Assembly: GCF_003958625.1 (NCBI RefSeq)
Contig: NZ_RSEL01000014.1
Coordinates: 62,001 to 126,000 of the forward strand
DNA length: 64,000 nucleotides
Direction: 5' to 3'
Source of the DNA: Tsuneonella rigui
GTDB taxonomy: Bacteria; Pseudomonadota; Alphaproteobacteria; Sphingomonadales; Sphingomonadaceae
Of this stretch, positions 1 to 10,000 are shown piece by piece. The translations under genes and the position numbers were made by a program. The notes beneath the pieces are model-generated. The model made no database searches. It was not told the origin of the DNA and saw only the letters and a program-made list of their open reading frames with translations. Numbering within the stretch: the first letter of the stretch is position 1; each line of letters begins with the position of its first letter.

Positions 1-1
1 G

Positions 2-2179
2 CTGGCGACCATTCCCGGCATTACCTTCGGTGCGGGCGAAGGCGGCGGCGGCTACGGCGATTCGATCAACCTGCGCGGCTATTCGGCCAACAACGACGTC
101 ACGATCGACGGGGTGCGCGACAGCGCTCAATATAGCCGGACCGATCCGTTCTACATCCAGCAGATCGAAATCTACAACGGCGCGAACTCGGCCTACTCGG
201 GTTCGGGCTCGGTCGGCGGGACGATCAACCTCGCGACCAAGACGCCGCAGCCGAACGACCTGACGATCCTGTCGGCCGGCATCGGTACCGACGATTACTA
301 TCGCGGCACGATCGACAGCAACCTACGGCTCTCGCCGATGGTGGCGGTGAGGCTCAACGCGATGATCCACCGCAACGATGTGCCGGGGCGCGATGTCGAG
401 CGGTTCAAGCGCTGGGGTGTAGCGCCGGCGATCACCTTCGGGATCGACGGGCCGACCAGCCTGACGCTCGACTGGTTCCACCAGCGTGACGACAACACTC
501 CCGTCTACGGCGTTCCTTACTTCAAGAACGAGATCAACGACGGGCCGATTCCCGAGATCGACGACAGCGACTATTTCGGGATCGTCAATCTCGACCGGCA
601 GGATGTGACCGTCGACCGGCTCTCGGCCACCTTCCGCCACGAGTTCTCCGACGCGGTCAGCATTCGCAACCTGACGCGCTGGCAGCGGGTGGGCCAATAC
701 AGCCAGACGAGCGCGTCGCAGGGTACGTTTTGCCTGAGCTCGACGGGGCGCCAGCCGATCACTTCCGTGCCGGGCGGCAGCGTTGGCGCCGCGTGCACGG
801 CGACGATCAACAATGTCGCCTTACCGGGCGGCGGTTTCGGTTCCTTGCCGGTAACGGTCGCACCCGGCTTCTTCCAGCCCAACGGCCCGCGCGGGCTGAT
901 CCGCGACCAGGAGAACCAGCTTCTCTACAACCAGACCGACTTGCGCGTGGTCAGCGGCGATGCGGGGACATTACGCAACACGCTCGTGATCGGCGGATCG
1001 CTTGCGCAGGAGGATTATTCGATCCTCACTGCTTCGCTGATCCGCAACGCCGCCGGGCAGGCGCTGGCGCTGCCGCAGATCAGCCTCGCCAACCCCGACA
1101 CCACCTACACGGAGCCGCTCAACCGCACGGTGACCGCCTTCTCGAAGTCGAGCACGAGCAACAAGGCGATCTACGCGTTCGACAATCTCGAGCTCAACGA
1201 CATGTTCGAGCTCAACGGCGGAGTGCGGTGGGAAAAGAACCGGGCGACGTTCCGCGCGATTCCGCTGGCCTTTTACCCGCCGGGGACCGCGCCGCTCACC
1301 GCGCTGCAGAAGCTGCCGCAGCATAGCGACGAAACGTTGTTTTCGTGGCGCGCGGGCGCGGTGTTTAAGCCGGCGCGGAACGTGAGCTTTTACGCCGCAT
1401 ATGCCAACTCGGCGACGCCCTCTTCGGCGACCGTCCGCCTCGGTTGCGGCGTGCCGAGCGCACCCGGCGCTGCCGACCCATGCGCCGTCGCTCCGGAGAA
1501 AGCACGCAGCTACGAGATCGGCGCCAAGGCGGAGCTCGGCAAGGTGCTGCTGACCGCCGCGCTGTTCCGCAACGAGCGGACCAACTTCCGCGTGCCCTCC
1601 AACGATCCCGCCCAACCCGCCGGCCTCCAGGTCCTCGATGGGCACTCGCGGGTCGACGGCATCGCGCTTGGCGCGTCGGGTTACATCACCCCGCGTTGGC
1701 TGGTGTTCGCCAACTACACCTACCTCGACGGCCGGGTGCGGCAGAGCGTGTCCGACGCCTGTCTCGCCGCCCCGAGCGCGGCGTGCCTCAACAGCGCGGC
1801 GATCCCCGATCCGCAGGCGGGCGACCGGCTGCTGCAGACGCCGAAGCATTCGGGCAGCCTGTTCACCTCGTACCGTTTCCCGTTCGGGCTCGAGGTCGGT
1901 TACGGCCTGACCTACCAGGGCAAATTCGCGCTGCACCAACGCACCCTGCTCCAGCGCACGCAGTTCTATTCGGATGACTACGTGACTCAGCGGCTGCTGA
2001 TGTCGTACCCCGTGACCGAGCGGCTGACCGCGCAGTTCAACGTGCAGAACCTGTTCGGCGAGGACTACTACACGGGCATCCGCAACAACGTGAACGCGAC
2101 CAGCGGCGTGATCACCGGCGGTTGGGCCACGCCCGGCGAAGCGCGGCAGGCGACGCTGAGCTTGTTCTACACCCTCTGA
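2..2179 (+). CDS. TonB-dependent outer-membrane receptor (5' truncated)
   Basis: Outer-membrane gated barrel for uptake of an iron chelate, energised by TonB-ExbBD. The reading frame enters the window at base 2 inside the plug domain ([16 protein letters not shown], then [17 protein letters not shown] and [14 protein letters not shown], all typical plug signatures). About 725 residues are present: the rest of the plug and a full-size barrel whose last strand, TLSLFYTL, has the alternating aromatic pattern used for outer-membrane assembly. Signal peptide, TonB box and the start of the plug lie upstream. The hydroxylase gene 16 bases downstream is of the PiuC type, which commonly partners siderophore receptors, so a ferric-siderophore substrate is inferred. 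The exact ligand cannot be read from the sequence. Confidence 0.93.
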   Translation: MATIPGITFGAGEGGGGYGDSINLRGYSANNDVTIDGVRDSAQYSRTDPFYIQQIEIYNGANSAYSGSGSVGGTINLATKTPQPNDLTILSAGIGTDDYYRGTIDSNLRLSPMVAVRLNAMIHRNDVPGRDVERFKRWGVAPAITFGIDGPTSLTLDWFHQRDDNTPVYGVPYFKNEINDGPIPEIDDSDYFGIVNLDRQDVTVDRLSATFRHEFSDAVSIRNLTRWQRVGQYSQTSASQGTFCLSSTGRQPITSVPGGSVGAACTATINNVALPGGGFGSLPVTVAPGFFQPNGPRGLIRDQENQLLYNQTDLRVVSGDAGTLRNTLVIGGSLAQEDYSILTASLIRNAAGQALALPQISLANPDTTYTEPLNRTVTAFSKSSTSNKAIYAFDNLELNDMFELNGGVRWEKNRATFRAIPLAFYPPGTAPLTALQKLPQHSDETLFSWRAGAVFKPARNVSFYAAYANSATPSSATVRLGCGVPSAPGAADPCAVAPEKARSYEIGAKAELGKVLLTAALFRNERTNFRVPSNDPAQPAGLQVLDGHSRVDGIALGASGYITPRWLVFANYTYLDGRVRQSVSDACLAAPSAACLNSAAIPDPQAGDRLLQTPKHSGSLFTSYRFPFGLEVGYGLTYQGKFALHQRTLLQRTQFYSDDYVTQRLLMSYPVTERLTAQFNVQNLFGEDYYTGIRNNVNATSGVITGGWATPGEARQATLSLFYTL

Positions 2180-2195
2180 CCGAAGGGCGCCGCCG

Positions 2196-2876
2196 ATGAT
2201 GATTGCGATCCCCGATGTGCTCGACGCTGCCAAGCTGGCGGAGGTGCGCGCGCTCGTCGGGGGCGGCGAGTGGGTCGACGGCAACGCCACCTCGGGCCAC
2301 CAGTCCGCGCTCGCCAAGCGCAACCGGCAGCTCGCCGAAGGCAGCGAGGCGGCGCGCAAGGCGGGGGGACTTGTGGTCGAGGCGCTGCAGGCCAACCCTA
2401 CCTTCATCGCCGCTGCGCTGCCGGCGAAGATCTTCCCGCCGCTGTTCAACCGCTATGCCGGCGGCGAGACCTTCGGCACCCACATCGACAACGCGGTGCG
2501 GCTGGGTCCGGGCGGTCTGCGGGTGCGCAGCGACCTGTCGGCAACGCTGTTCCTGACCGACCCCGCGGACTACGACGGCGGCGAGCTGACGGTCGAGGAC
2601 CGCGCCGGCGCGCAGTCGGTCAAGTTGCCCGCGGGGCACATGCTGCTCTACCCCGCCTCCAGCCTCCACCGGGTCGAGCCGGTGACCAGCGGCGAGCGGA
2701 CCGCGTGCTTCTTCTGGGTCCAGTCGATGATCCGCGACGACGGCGCGCGGCGGATCCTGTTCGATCTCGACAACGCGGTGCGCCAGGTCGCCGCCGAACA
2801 GGGCCACGATGCACGCCCGGTGATCGAGCTCACGGGCGTCTACCACAACCTGCTGCGCCGCTGGGCCGAGCCCTGA
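2196..2876 (+). CDS. piuC: Fe(II)/2-oxoglutarate PKHD-type hydroxylase, PiuC/YbiX family
   Basis: Non-haem Fe(II), 2-oxoglutarate-dependent hydroxylase of 226 residues, the usual family length. The metal triad is intact: H96 and D98 in GTHIDN, H158 in SSLHRV, with R168 (SGERTAC) placed to bind 2-oxoglutarate. An AAGGG ribosome-binding sequence precedes tandem ATG codons at 2196 and 2199. It follows the receptor by 16 bases and is surely co-transcribed with it; family members are usually iron-starvation genes, but their substrate is not established. Its TGA abuts the stop codon of the converging [2Fe-2S] gene without a gap (TGATCA), so no terminator separates the two operons. Confidence 0.93.
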   Translation: MMIAIPDVLDAAKLAEVRALVGGGEWVDGNATSGHQSALAKRNRQLAEGSEAARKAGGLVVEALQANPTFIAAALPAKIFPPLFNRYAGGETFGTHIDNAVRLGPGGLRVRSDLSATLFLTDPADYDGGELTVEDRAGAQSVKLPAGHMLLYPASSLHRVEPVTSGERTACFFWVQSMIRDDGARRILFDLDNAVRQVAAEQGHDARPVIELTGVYHNLLRRWAEP

Positions 2877-3416
2877 TCAGTCCGCGCGGTTCATCGCCGG
2901 GACCGCGCGCGCGGCGTCCTCGGGACTGATCCCCGGAGCCGGCGCTGCGCTGATCGTCTCCTCCCGCCGCGCGACCCGGCCGGCACGTTGCACCGCCCGC
3001 ACCAGCCGCGGATAGACCCCGCAGCGGCACAGGTTCGGGATCGCCGCCTTTATCTCGTCCTCGCTCGGGTCGGCATTGCGCTGGAGCAGGGCGGCGGCCG
3101 CCATCGCGATGCCCGGCGTGCAGAAGCCGCACTGGATCGCCTGCTCCGCCACCAGCGCCTGCTGAACCGGATGGCTGCGGTCGCGGCTCAAGCCCTCGAT
3201 GGTGGTGACGAAGCGCCCTTCGGACTCGGCGACCGTGATCAGGCAACTGCGCAACGCCTCGCCGTCGACGATCACCGTGCACGCGCGGCAGTCCCCGACC
3301 CCGCAACCGTACTTGGTGCCGGTCAGGTTCGCCGCATCGCGCAGCGCCCACAAGAGGGGCGTCTGCGGATCGACGTCGAAGCGAACGGGCCGTCCGTTGA
3401 CGGTCAGCGCGGTCAT
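2877..3416 (-). CDS. (2Fe-2S)-binding dehydrogenase small subunit, IorA/CoxS type
   Basis: Small electron-transfer subunit of the xanthine dehydrogenase/isoquinoline 1-oxidoreductase family, 179 residues. Two [2Fe-2S] sites are complete: the plant-ferredoxin-like set C38, C43, C46 and C58, and the helical-domain set C96, C99, C130 and C132 (QCGFCTPG and LCRCG). Such subunits normally work with a molybdopterin-cytosine-dinucleotide large subunit encoded next door, but none is present in the window. The start at 3416 (MTALTVNG) gives the standard N-terminus; an upstream in-frame Met would extend into the aldolase gene. It lies 10 bases after the aldolase stop, hence the same operon. A residue tail after 145 is rich in Ala, Pro and Arg and looks unstructured. 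Confidence 0.9.
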   Translation of the reverse strand: MTALTVNGRPVRFDVDPQTPLLWALRDAANLTGTKYGCGVGDCRACTVIVDGEALRSCLITVAESEGRFVTTIEGLSRDRSHPVQQALVAEQAIQCGFCTPGIAMAAAALLQRNADPSEDEIKAAIPNLCRCGVYPRLVRAVQRAGRVARREETISAAPAPGISPEDAARAVPAMNRAD

Positions 3417-3426
3417 GGGTGGCGGA

Positions 3427-4185
3427 TCAGTCGCGCCAGCTGCGGTCGATGCGGTCGATCTTGCGCTTCCACGCCTCAAAATCGGCCTTGCCCGGCCCGC
3501 CGGGCAGCGCGACCTGGCCGAGATCGCGCTGGTGCACGTCGATCACGTCCTGCTGCACGGTGATCGGCTCACCTTGGCTGAGCACCGCGATCTGGATCTC
3601 GCACGCGCGCTGGAGCGACCAGGCGGTCACGAACATTTCCGGAATCGTGCGGCCCATCACCACCGGACCGTGGTTCCTGAGCATCAGGATGCGCTTGCCG
3701 CCGAGGTTCTGCAGCAGTCGCTCGCCCTCTTCCTCGCGGACCGTCACGCCCTCGAAGTCGTGATAGCCGATCTGGCCCTGGAAGTTGCAGGCGTAGAAGC
3801 TGATCGGCAGCAGCCCGCGGCTGTGGCTCGACACCGCCATGCCGGCGGTGGTGTGCGTGTGGCAGATCGCGTGCGCGCTCTCGATGTGCCGGTGGAAGTA
3901 AGCGTGCTGGGTGAAGCCGGCCTTGTTCACCGGGTAGTTGCCGGCGAGCACGTTGCCGTCGATGTCGATCTTGACCAGGTTCGACGCGGTCACCTCGTCA
4001 TACAGGAGCCCGAACGGGTTGATCAGGAACGCGTCGTCCTCACCCGGCACCTTCACGCTGATGTGGTTGTAGATCGATTCCGACCAGCCGAGGTGGTCGA
4101 AGATGCGGTAGCAGGCGGCAAGGTCGAGCCGGGCCTGCCATTCGGCCTCGCTGCATTCGATCCGGGGCTTGAGCTGGGTGGCCAT
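3427..4185 (-). CDS. Class II aldolase/adducin family protein
   Basis: Cytosolic class II aldolase/adducin-fold protein, 252 residues. The zinc-binding histidines are visible as H109 and H111 (CHTHTT) and H172 (LRNHGP). The catalytic Glu of fuculose-phosphate-type aldolases is not at its usual place; the segment reads NKAGFTQHAYFH, as in the large subfamily of decarboxylase or unknown-function relatives, so true aldolase activity is doubtful. The start at 4185 is set by AGGAGAG (4191-4198) at good spacing, rather than the upstream Met at 4242 that would overlap the DUF2891 gene. It is the middle gene of a minus-strand operon with DUF2891 (31 bases upstream) and the [2Fe-2S] subunit (10 bases downstream). 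Confidence 0.9.
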   Translation of the reverse strand: MATQLKPRIECSEAEWQARLDLAACYRIFDHLGWSESIYNHISVKVPGEDDAFLINPFGLLYDEVTASNLVKIDIDGNVLAGNYPVNKAGFTQHAYFHRHIESAHAICHTHTTAGMAVSSHSRGLLPISFYACNFQGQIGYHDFEGVTVREEEGERLLQNLGGKRILMLRNHGPVVMGRTIPEMFVTAWSLQRACEIQIAVLSQGEPITVQQDVIDVHQRDLGQVALPGGPGKADFEAWKRKIDRIDRSWRD

Positions 4186-4216
4186 CGGGGACTCTCCTTG
4201 CATCCGTTGCTTGGCG

Positions 4217-5206
4217 CTACTTATCGCACGCCGCGGCTTCAAGCGCCAGCAGCGCGAAGCTCGCGAGCCAGTGCGAGCCCATGTAATCTTCGCCGATGTG
4301 CGGCAGGCTGGCGGCGATGTGCCGCTGCGCCACCGCGGCGAAGCGACCGGGCTCGCCGAGCGCCGCGCCGATGCCGTTCCAGCACCACGCCCGGCTGAGG
4401 TTGAGCCCGTCGAGATGGGCGATCTTGCCGTCGCTGCGGTCGGACACGTGGACCGGCTCGAAAAGCATCTGCGGCGCGCCGCTGTCCGCGTGCGGGAGGA
4501 AGCTCTCGAACCACGCGGCGAAAGCGTCGCGTGGCAGCACGCGGCTCATCAGCAGCGCGGCAGTGAGCGCAGGCGAAAGGAACTCGTCGCCGCCCGGCTC
4601 CCAGCCGCGATAGTCCGCGCGGTCGCCGAACCATCCCACCGCGCGCTCGCGGATCAGCGTGGCGAGTACGGGATCGCGCCTCTCCGCCCACTCGAGCGCC
4701 AGGACGAGCGCAAAGGCGGTGTTGAAGTGGGTGCCGACGGTGATCGGATAAGTGAGCTTGGGCAGGAACTCACGGAACTGCGCCGCGAAGCGCAACGCGA
4801 GCGGCTCCAATGCCGCGGCCCACGGTGCGTCGTGCCGCGCGGTTTCGGCATGGAGCGCGAGGAGCCAGGCCCAGCCATAGGGCCGCTCGAAACTGGCGCC
4901 GAAGGGCCGGTCGAGCCGGGCGACCTCGCCCGCGACCTTGGCCGGCACCAGCATGGCGTTGGCGAGCACGCGGATGTCGGCCGCCTCGGGCATGTCGGGA
5001 AACAGCCGCAGAAGGCGCAGCACCTGCCAGTAGCCGTGGACGCAGCTGTGCCAATCGAAGCTGCCGTGGAAGATCGGGTGGATCGCGGCGGGCCCGGCGA
5101 CATCGTCGGGGCCGTTCAGCACCTGGTCGAGCTTGTAGGGCCAACGCCGGGTGAGGTTGGGCAGCGTCATATGCACGAAGTTGCGCGCGGTAGGTTCGCT
5201 CAGCAT
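4217..5206 (-). CDS. DUF2891 family protein
   Basis: A 329-residue protein of the DUF2891 family. Recognisable conserved stretches include NGPDDVAGPAAIHPIFHGSF, DWHSCVHGYW, RPYGWAWLLAL, GTHFNTAF, RAWCWNGIG and GSHWLASFALLAL. The pattern of repeated aromatic-rich helices suggests an alpha/alpha-toroid fold like those of glycan-active enzymes (inference). No signal peptide or membrane segment is seen, so it should be cytoplasmic. Its biochemical role is unknown. It heads the minus-strand operon with the class II aldolase and [2Fe-2S] subunit; the promoter must lie in 5207-5467. Confidence 0.85.
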   Translation of the reverse strand: MLSEPTARNFVHMTLPNLTRRWPYKLDQVLNGPDDVAGPAAIHPIFHGSFDWHSCVHGYWQVLRLLRLFPDMPEAADIRVLANAMLVPAKVAGEVARLDRPFGASFERPYGWAWLLALHAETARHDAPWAAALEPLALRFAAQFREFLPKLTYPITVGTHFNTAFALVLALEWAERRDPVLATLIRERAVGWFGDRADYRGWEPGGDEFLSPALTAALLMSRVLPRDAFAAWFESFLPHADSGAPQMLFEPVHVSDRSDGKIAHLDGLNLSRAWCWNGIGAALGEPGRFAAVAQRHIAASLPHIGEDYMGSHWLASFALLALEAAACDK

Positions 5207-5467
5207 CGGCCGCTCCGGCAGGCCGTGTCACACTGATGCACCCCGTTTTTTGAAACTCGGAAGGTCACGCGTACCTCCGGCAACATACCGAAATCAGGCC
5301 GGATTTTCGGTTGAACGCGGCAATATCCGCTGTCACGAATGTCACCTTCTGGTTGTCCGGAATTGTGACCTTCCAATCTGCATGGCGGGAGCACTCCATC
5401 GCCATCATTTAGCACCCCGGCGTCCCTGTAGGAAAATCGTTTCCCGAGCGTGCGTGCCGTGCCGCGC
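5207..5467. promoter_or_regulatory. Intergenic region with repeated GTCAC/GTGAC motifs and a hairpin
   Basis: This 261-base stretch separates the DUF979 gene (ending at 5468) from the DUF2891 operon starting at 5206, both on the minus strand, so it should hold the DUF2891 promoter. It contains five GTCAC or GTGAC pentamers: 5227-5231, 5264-5268, 5332-5336, 5341-5345 and 5365-5369. Two are part of an exact 10-base inverted repeat, GGAAGGTCAC (5259-5268) and GTGACCTTCC (5365-5374). The pair at 5332 and 5341 is a 9-base-period direct repeat. A near-perfect hairpin, CCGAAATC/GATTTTCGG, spans 5288-5310. No convincing coding sequence is present. A regulator-binding function is inference. Confidence 0.45.
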
Positions 5468-6409
5468 TCACCCGAACGCCAGGAAGTAGAGCAGCGCGAT
5501 ATTCGCCAGCAGCAGCGGGATCGCGGTCGGTATCTGCGCCTTGATCACGGCGTTCTGGTCCTTGAGCTCCAGCAGCGCGGCGGGGACCAGATTGAAGTTG
5601 GCTGCCATCGGCGTCATCAGCGTGCCGCAGAAGCCCGCCAGCATACCGATCGCGGCCACCCGCATCGGGTCGCCCGACCATATGCCCACCAGCACCGGCA
5701 TGCCGACTCCGGCGAACATCACGGGGAAGGCGGCGAAGGCGTTGCCCATGATAATGGTGAAGCCCGCCATGCCGAGCGCATAGACCGCCACCGCGCCCAG
5801 CCGGCTGCCGTCGGGGATCACTCCCTGCGCGATCCCGCCGACCACCTCCCCCACGCCCGCGAGCGCGAACACCGCGCCGAGGCTGGCGAGCATCTGCGGC
5901 AGGATGGCGGCCCAGCCGACGCTGTCCATCAGCCGCGTCCCTTCGGCGATCGGCGTCACTGGGTGGGGGCGCAGCCAGGCGTAGCAGGCGGCGAGCGCGA
6001 GCATGACGCCGAGGGTGAGCGCGACCAGCGTCACCTGCTTAGTGTCGAACAGGTGCGGTATCTGCTTGAACACGAGCGTGCCGATAAGCGCGACAGCGGG
6101 GATCATCAGCGCCGGCAGGAACAGGCGGTTGCCGCGCTCCGCGGCCTCGGCCTGCCGCTCTTCGCGCGAGGTGGTCGGCCGCGCGCCCTTGCCCATCAGC
6201 TTGAGGCCGGCAATCAACACCAGCCCGAGCACGAGCAGCCCGTTGCCGATATCGCCCAGCAGGTCGCCGGCCCAGAAGCTCACCGCCAGCAGGCCCCAGA
6301 ACGCCGCGTTGCCCCAGCGCCTGGGGTTGGCGCGGTCGGTGGCGGACAGCAGGGCATAAGCGCCGAACACTGCGCCGGCGACGGCGTAGCCGAATTCGAG
6401 ACCGATCAT
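5468..6409 (-). CDS. 5-oxoproline transporter, DUF979 family subunit
   Basis: Inner-membrane protein of 313 residues with about eight or nine hydrophobic helices (for example AAFWGLLAVSFWAG, IPAVALIGTLVF, LGAVAVYALGMAGFTIIMG, IPLLLANIALLYFL). It belongs to DUF979, which pairs with DUF969 and is predicted to form a two-component carrier for 5-oxoproline (pyroglutamate). The start at 6409 overlaps the DUF969 stop as ATGA, indicating translational coupling; the longer upstream reading is a frame shadow. It is the last gene of the operon 5-oxoprolinase - DUF969 - DUF979. The transport role rests on family context, not on direct evidence here. Confidence 0.88.
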   Translation of the reverse strand: MIGLEFGYAVAGAVFGAYALLSATDRANPRRWGNAAFWGLLAVSFWAGDLLGDIGNGLLVLGLVLIAGLKLMGKGARPTTSREERQAEAAERGNRLFLPALMIPAVALIGTLVFKQIPHLFDTKQVTLVALTLGVMLALAACYAWLRPHPVTPIAEGTRLMDSVGWAAILPQMLASLGAVFALAGVGEVVGGIAQGVIPDGSRLGAVAVYALGMAGFTIIMGNAFAAFPVMFAGVGMPVLVGIWSGDPMRVAAIGMLAGFCGTLMTPMAANFNLVPAALLELKDQNAVIKAQIPTAIPLLLANIALLYFLAFG

Positions 6410-7086
6410 GCCGCATCTCCCAGCGCAATCTCCCTCCGCTCGCGTGCCAGCTTGCGGTCGAGCAACCACAGGCGCGTGGCATGGATCGCGAACGCGCACA
6501 GCGCGGTGGGGATTGCCCATTTGGCGAGCTCGAGCGGCTCGGCCTCGATGCCGAACCCGTGGAGCACGCCGACCATGAGCAGGATCGATCCGATCGCGAT
6601 GAAGATGTCCTCGCCGAAGAACAGCCCCACGTTGTCGGTCGCCGCGGCCATCGCGGGGATGCGGTCGCTCTCAGGGTCGGCGCCCTGCCGCTCGGCCGCC
6701 GCCTGCGCCATCGGCGCGACCAGCGGCCGCACGCTCTGCGCGGGGCCCGCGATCGAGGTTAGGCCGAGCGCGGCGGTGACCTGGCGGAACAGCAGGTAGC
6801 CGATCAGCAGGCGCCCGACGGTGGCGCCCCGAAGCGAAGCGATCGCAGTCCGCGCGCGCTCCTGCAGGCCGTGCCGTTCGAGGATGCCGATCACCGGCAG
6901 CACGATGTAGATCAGGCTGACGTAGCGCGCGTCGTTGAACGCCTTGCCGAACGCAGCAAGAACGCTGAGCGGATCGAGCCCGGCCGCGAGCCCCGTCACC
7001 AGCGCCGACGCCGCCACCACCAGCAGCGGATTGAAGCGGAGCAGGAAGCCCACCACGATCACCGCAATTCCCAGCAAGACCCACAT
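6406..7086 (-). CDS. 5-oxoproline transporter, DUF969 family subunit
   Basis: Inner-membrane protein of 226 residues, DUF969 family, with hydrophobic segments at the N-terminus (WVLLGIAVIVVGFLL), centre (VSLIYIVLPVIGIL) and near the C-terminus (FIAIGSILLMVGVLHGFG). Conserved internal motifs include TSIAGPAQSVRPLVAPMA and ATDNVGLFFGEDIF. Its ATG shares one base with the TGA of the 5-oxoprolinase gene (TGATG), and its own stop overlaps the DUF979 start, so the three genes are translated as a coupled unit. The partner subunit and enzyme make import of 5-oxoproline for conversion to glutamate the likely job. Confidence 0.88.
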   Translation of the reverse strand: MWVLLGIAVIVVGFLLRFNPLLVVAASALVTGLAAGLDPLSVLAAFGKAFNDARYVSLIYIVLPVIGILERHGLQERARTAIASLRGATVGRLLIGYLLFRQVTAALGLTSIAGPAQSVRPLVAPMAQAAAERQGADPESDRIPAMAAATDNVGLFFGEDIFIAIGSILLMVGVLHGFGIEAEPLELAKWAIPTALCAFAIHATRLWLLDRKLARERREIALGDAA

Positions 7087-10000
7087 CAGTCAGGCTCTCC
7101 CCATCCGCCCCCGCCGGGGGTCTCGATCACGAAGACGTCCCCCGCGAGCATATCCGCCGTTGCCGTCGCGCCGAGCATTTCTGCCGAACCGTCAGCCCGC
7201 TCGATGCGGTTGACCCCGCACGCGCCATCTTCGCCGCCCGCCAGCCCCGCCGGCGGCACCTTGCGGCGGTTCGACAGGATATTGGCGCGCATCGGCTCGC
7301 GGAAGCGGATGCGCCGCACCGCGCCCTCGCCGCCGCGCCATCGGCCCGCCCCGCCCGATCCGCCCCGGATCGAGAACTCTTCGACCAGCACCGGGAAGCG
7401 GTCCTCCAGCACCTCGGGGTCGGTCAGGCGGCTGTTGGTCATGTGGGTCTGGACCACGTCGGCGCCGGCGAACCCCGGCCCCGCGCCCGATCCGCCAGCG
7501 ATCGTCTCGTAGTACTGCCGCGCCTCGTCGCCGAAGGTGAAGTTGTTCATCGTCCCCTGGCTGCCCGCCTGTGCGCCGAGCGCACCGAGCACCGCGTCGG
7601 TCACCACCTGGCTGGTCTCGACATTGCCCGCCACCACCGCCGCCGGCCACTCGGGCGACAGCATCGAATGCGCGGGGACGCGGATTTCGACCGGGCGCAG
7701 GAAGCCGTCATTCAAGGGGATCGCGCTGCCGGTCAGCGTGCGGATCGCGTAGAGGCAGGCCGCGCGGACCACCGGGCGCGGCGCGTTGAAGTTGTCGCCG
7801 AGCTGCGCGCTGGTGCCGGCGAAGTCGATGATGGCGCGCCGGTTCGTCCGGTCGATCTCGATCGCGACGGAAACGTGTGCGCCGTTGTCCATCGCGAGCT
7901 GGTGGCCTCCGTCGCCGAGGCTTTCGAGCAACGCGCGCACCGAGCCTTCGGCGAAGGCGAGCAGGTGCGCCATGTAGGCGGTGACCACTGGTTCGCCGTG
8001 GTCGGTGACGAGGCCGAGCAACCGCTCCGTGCCCCGTCGACAGGCCGCGACCTGCGCGGCGAGATCGGCGAGGTTCTGCTCGATGTTGCGCGCCGGATGC
8101 GGTCCTGAGCCGAGCAGCGCGCGCAGGTCCTCCGCAAGGAAATGGCCGTCGCGCGCGATCAGCACGTCATCGAGCACTACGCCCTCGTCCTCGATCCGGG
8201 TCGAATTCGACGGCATCGAGCCGGGCGCGATCCCGCCGATATCGGCATGGTGCCCGCGTGCCGCCACGTAGTACGCAGGCGCGTGGCCGCCCGCAAACAC
8301 CGGCGCGATCACGGTGATGTCCGGCAGATGCGTCCCGCCCGCGTAGGGCGCATTGAGCGCGTAAGCATCGCCTGCGCGCATGTCCCCGCCCCGGTTGCCG
8401 ATCACCGTCCGCACGCTGTCGCCCATCGAGCCCAGGTGCACCGGGATGTGCGGCGCATTGGCGATCAGGTTGCCCTCGCCGTCGAACACCGCGCAGCTGA
8501 AATCGAGCCGCTCGCGGATGTTCACCGAGCTCGCCGAGTGCTGCAGCGCCGCGCCCATTTCCTCGGCGACGCCCATGAACAGCCCACCGAAGATCTCGAG
8601 CCGGACCGGGTCGGCCTCGGTGCTGGCGGTATCGGAGCGGGCGATGGTCGAGCGGGTGAGCACGAGCATTCCGCCCGCATCGAGCCGCGCCGACCAGCCC
8701 GGTTCGACCACCAGCGTCGCCACCGGGTCGATGACGAGCGCGGGGCCCGCAATCGTCTGGCCCGCGGCGAGCTGGGCGCGGTCGAAGACCGGCGTTTCGC
8801 GCAGCTCACCCGCCATCATGCACCGGGCTAGCGTGAGCGGCTCGCCCGGCGCGCTGCCGCTCGCGAACTGCAACGGGTCCGGCGTCTCTCCGGCCGCGAA
8901 AGCCTCGACCCGCACCATGTCGATCACCAGCGCGGCATCGGTGTCATACCCGAACCGCGCGCGATGCGCCTCGGCGAAGGCGGCGCGCATTGCGCTCTCG
9001 TCAGCGAGGGGAACGGCGATCGTGCTGTCGCCCGCAGACAGCCGGATATGCGCCTCCGCCGTCGTTTGGATGAGCTCCCGCTCGACACCCTGCGCGACCA
9101 GATCGTGCGACGCCTGTTCGGCCAGCTGTTCGGTGCCCCGATCAAGCGCTTCATTGCACCCTGTCAGCGGCAGTCCGAGGGTCGCCTCGCGCACCGCCCG
9201 GCGATCGGCGAGGCCCATCCCGTAAGCCGACAGCACCCCCGCCAGCGGGTGCACCAGCACCGTCTCGATCCCCAGCGCATCGGCCACCAGGCAGGCATGC
9301 TGCCCGCCCGCTCCCCCGAAACAATTGAGCGCGAACCGCGCGACGTCATGCCCCCGCGCGACCGACACCGCCCGGATCGCCTGCGCCATGTTGGCGACCG
9401 CCACCGCGACGAAGCCCTCGGCCGCCTCCTCGCGCGTCATGCCACTGCCGACCTGGGCGAGCACCTCGTCCATCCGCGCCTCCGACGCCGCGCGGTCGAG
9501 CGGCTGGTCGGCTCCGGGGCCGAACACCGCCGGGAAGTGCTCGGGCTGGAGCTTGCCGAGGATCAGGTTGCAGTCGGTCACCGTCAGCGGGCCGCCCTGG
9601 CGATAGCACGCCGGACCCGGCTGCGCGCCCGCGCTCTCCGGCCCGGCAAGGAAGCGCGCACCGTCGAACCGGCAGAACGAGCCGCCGCCCGCCGCTACGG
9701 TGTGAATGCGCAGCATCGGCGCGCGGATGCGCACGCCCGCGACCCGGTTCTCGCTGTCGCGCTCGTAGGCGCCAGCGAACAGCGACACGTCGGTCGAGGT
9801 GCCGCCCATGTCGAACCCGATCACCCGGTCGTAGCCAGCGGCGCGCGCGGTCTCCGCCATGCCGACGATCCCGCCCGCCGGGCCCGACAGGATCGCGTCC
9901 TTGCCCCGCAACGCCGGCCCTGATGCTAGCCCGCCGTTCGATTGCATGAACAGCGGCTCGTGATCTTCGCCGAGGCCTGCGGTCACCCGACTCACGTAGT

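Noticed and set aside
971-2449. Long minus-strand ORF of 492 codons opposite the receptor and hydroxylase genes
   Set aside because: It is antisense to two well-recognised genes, has no family motifs and an Arg/Ala/Gly-rich composition typical of GC-rich shadow frames. The same applies to 13940-15967 (-), 5450-6799 (+) and 3199-4398 (+).
5200-5415. Minus-strand ORF of 71 codons in the intergenic region
   Set aside because: There is no ribosome-binding sequence or family resemblance, and it overlaps the start of the DUF2891 gene and the repeat motifs.
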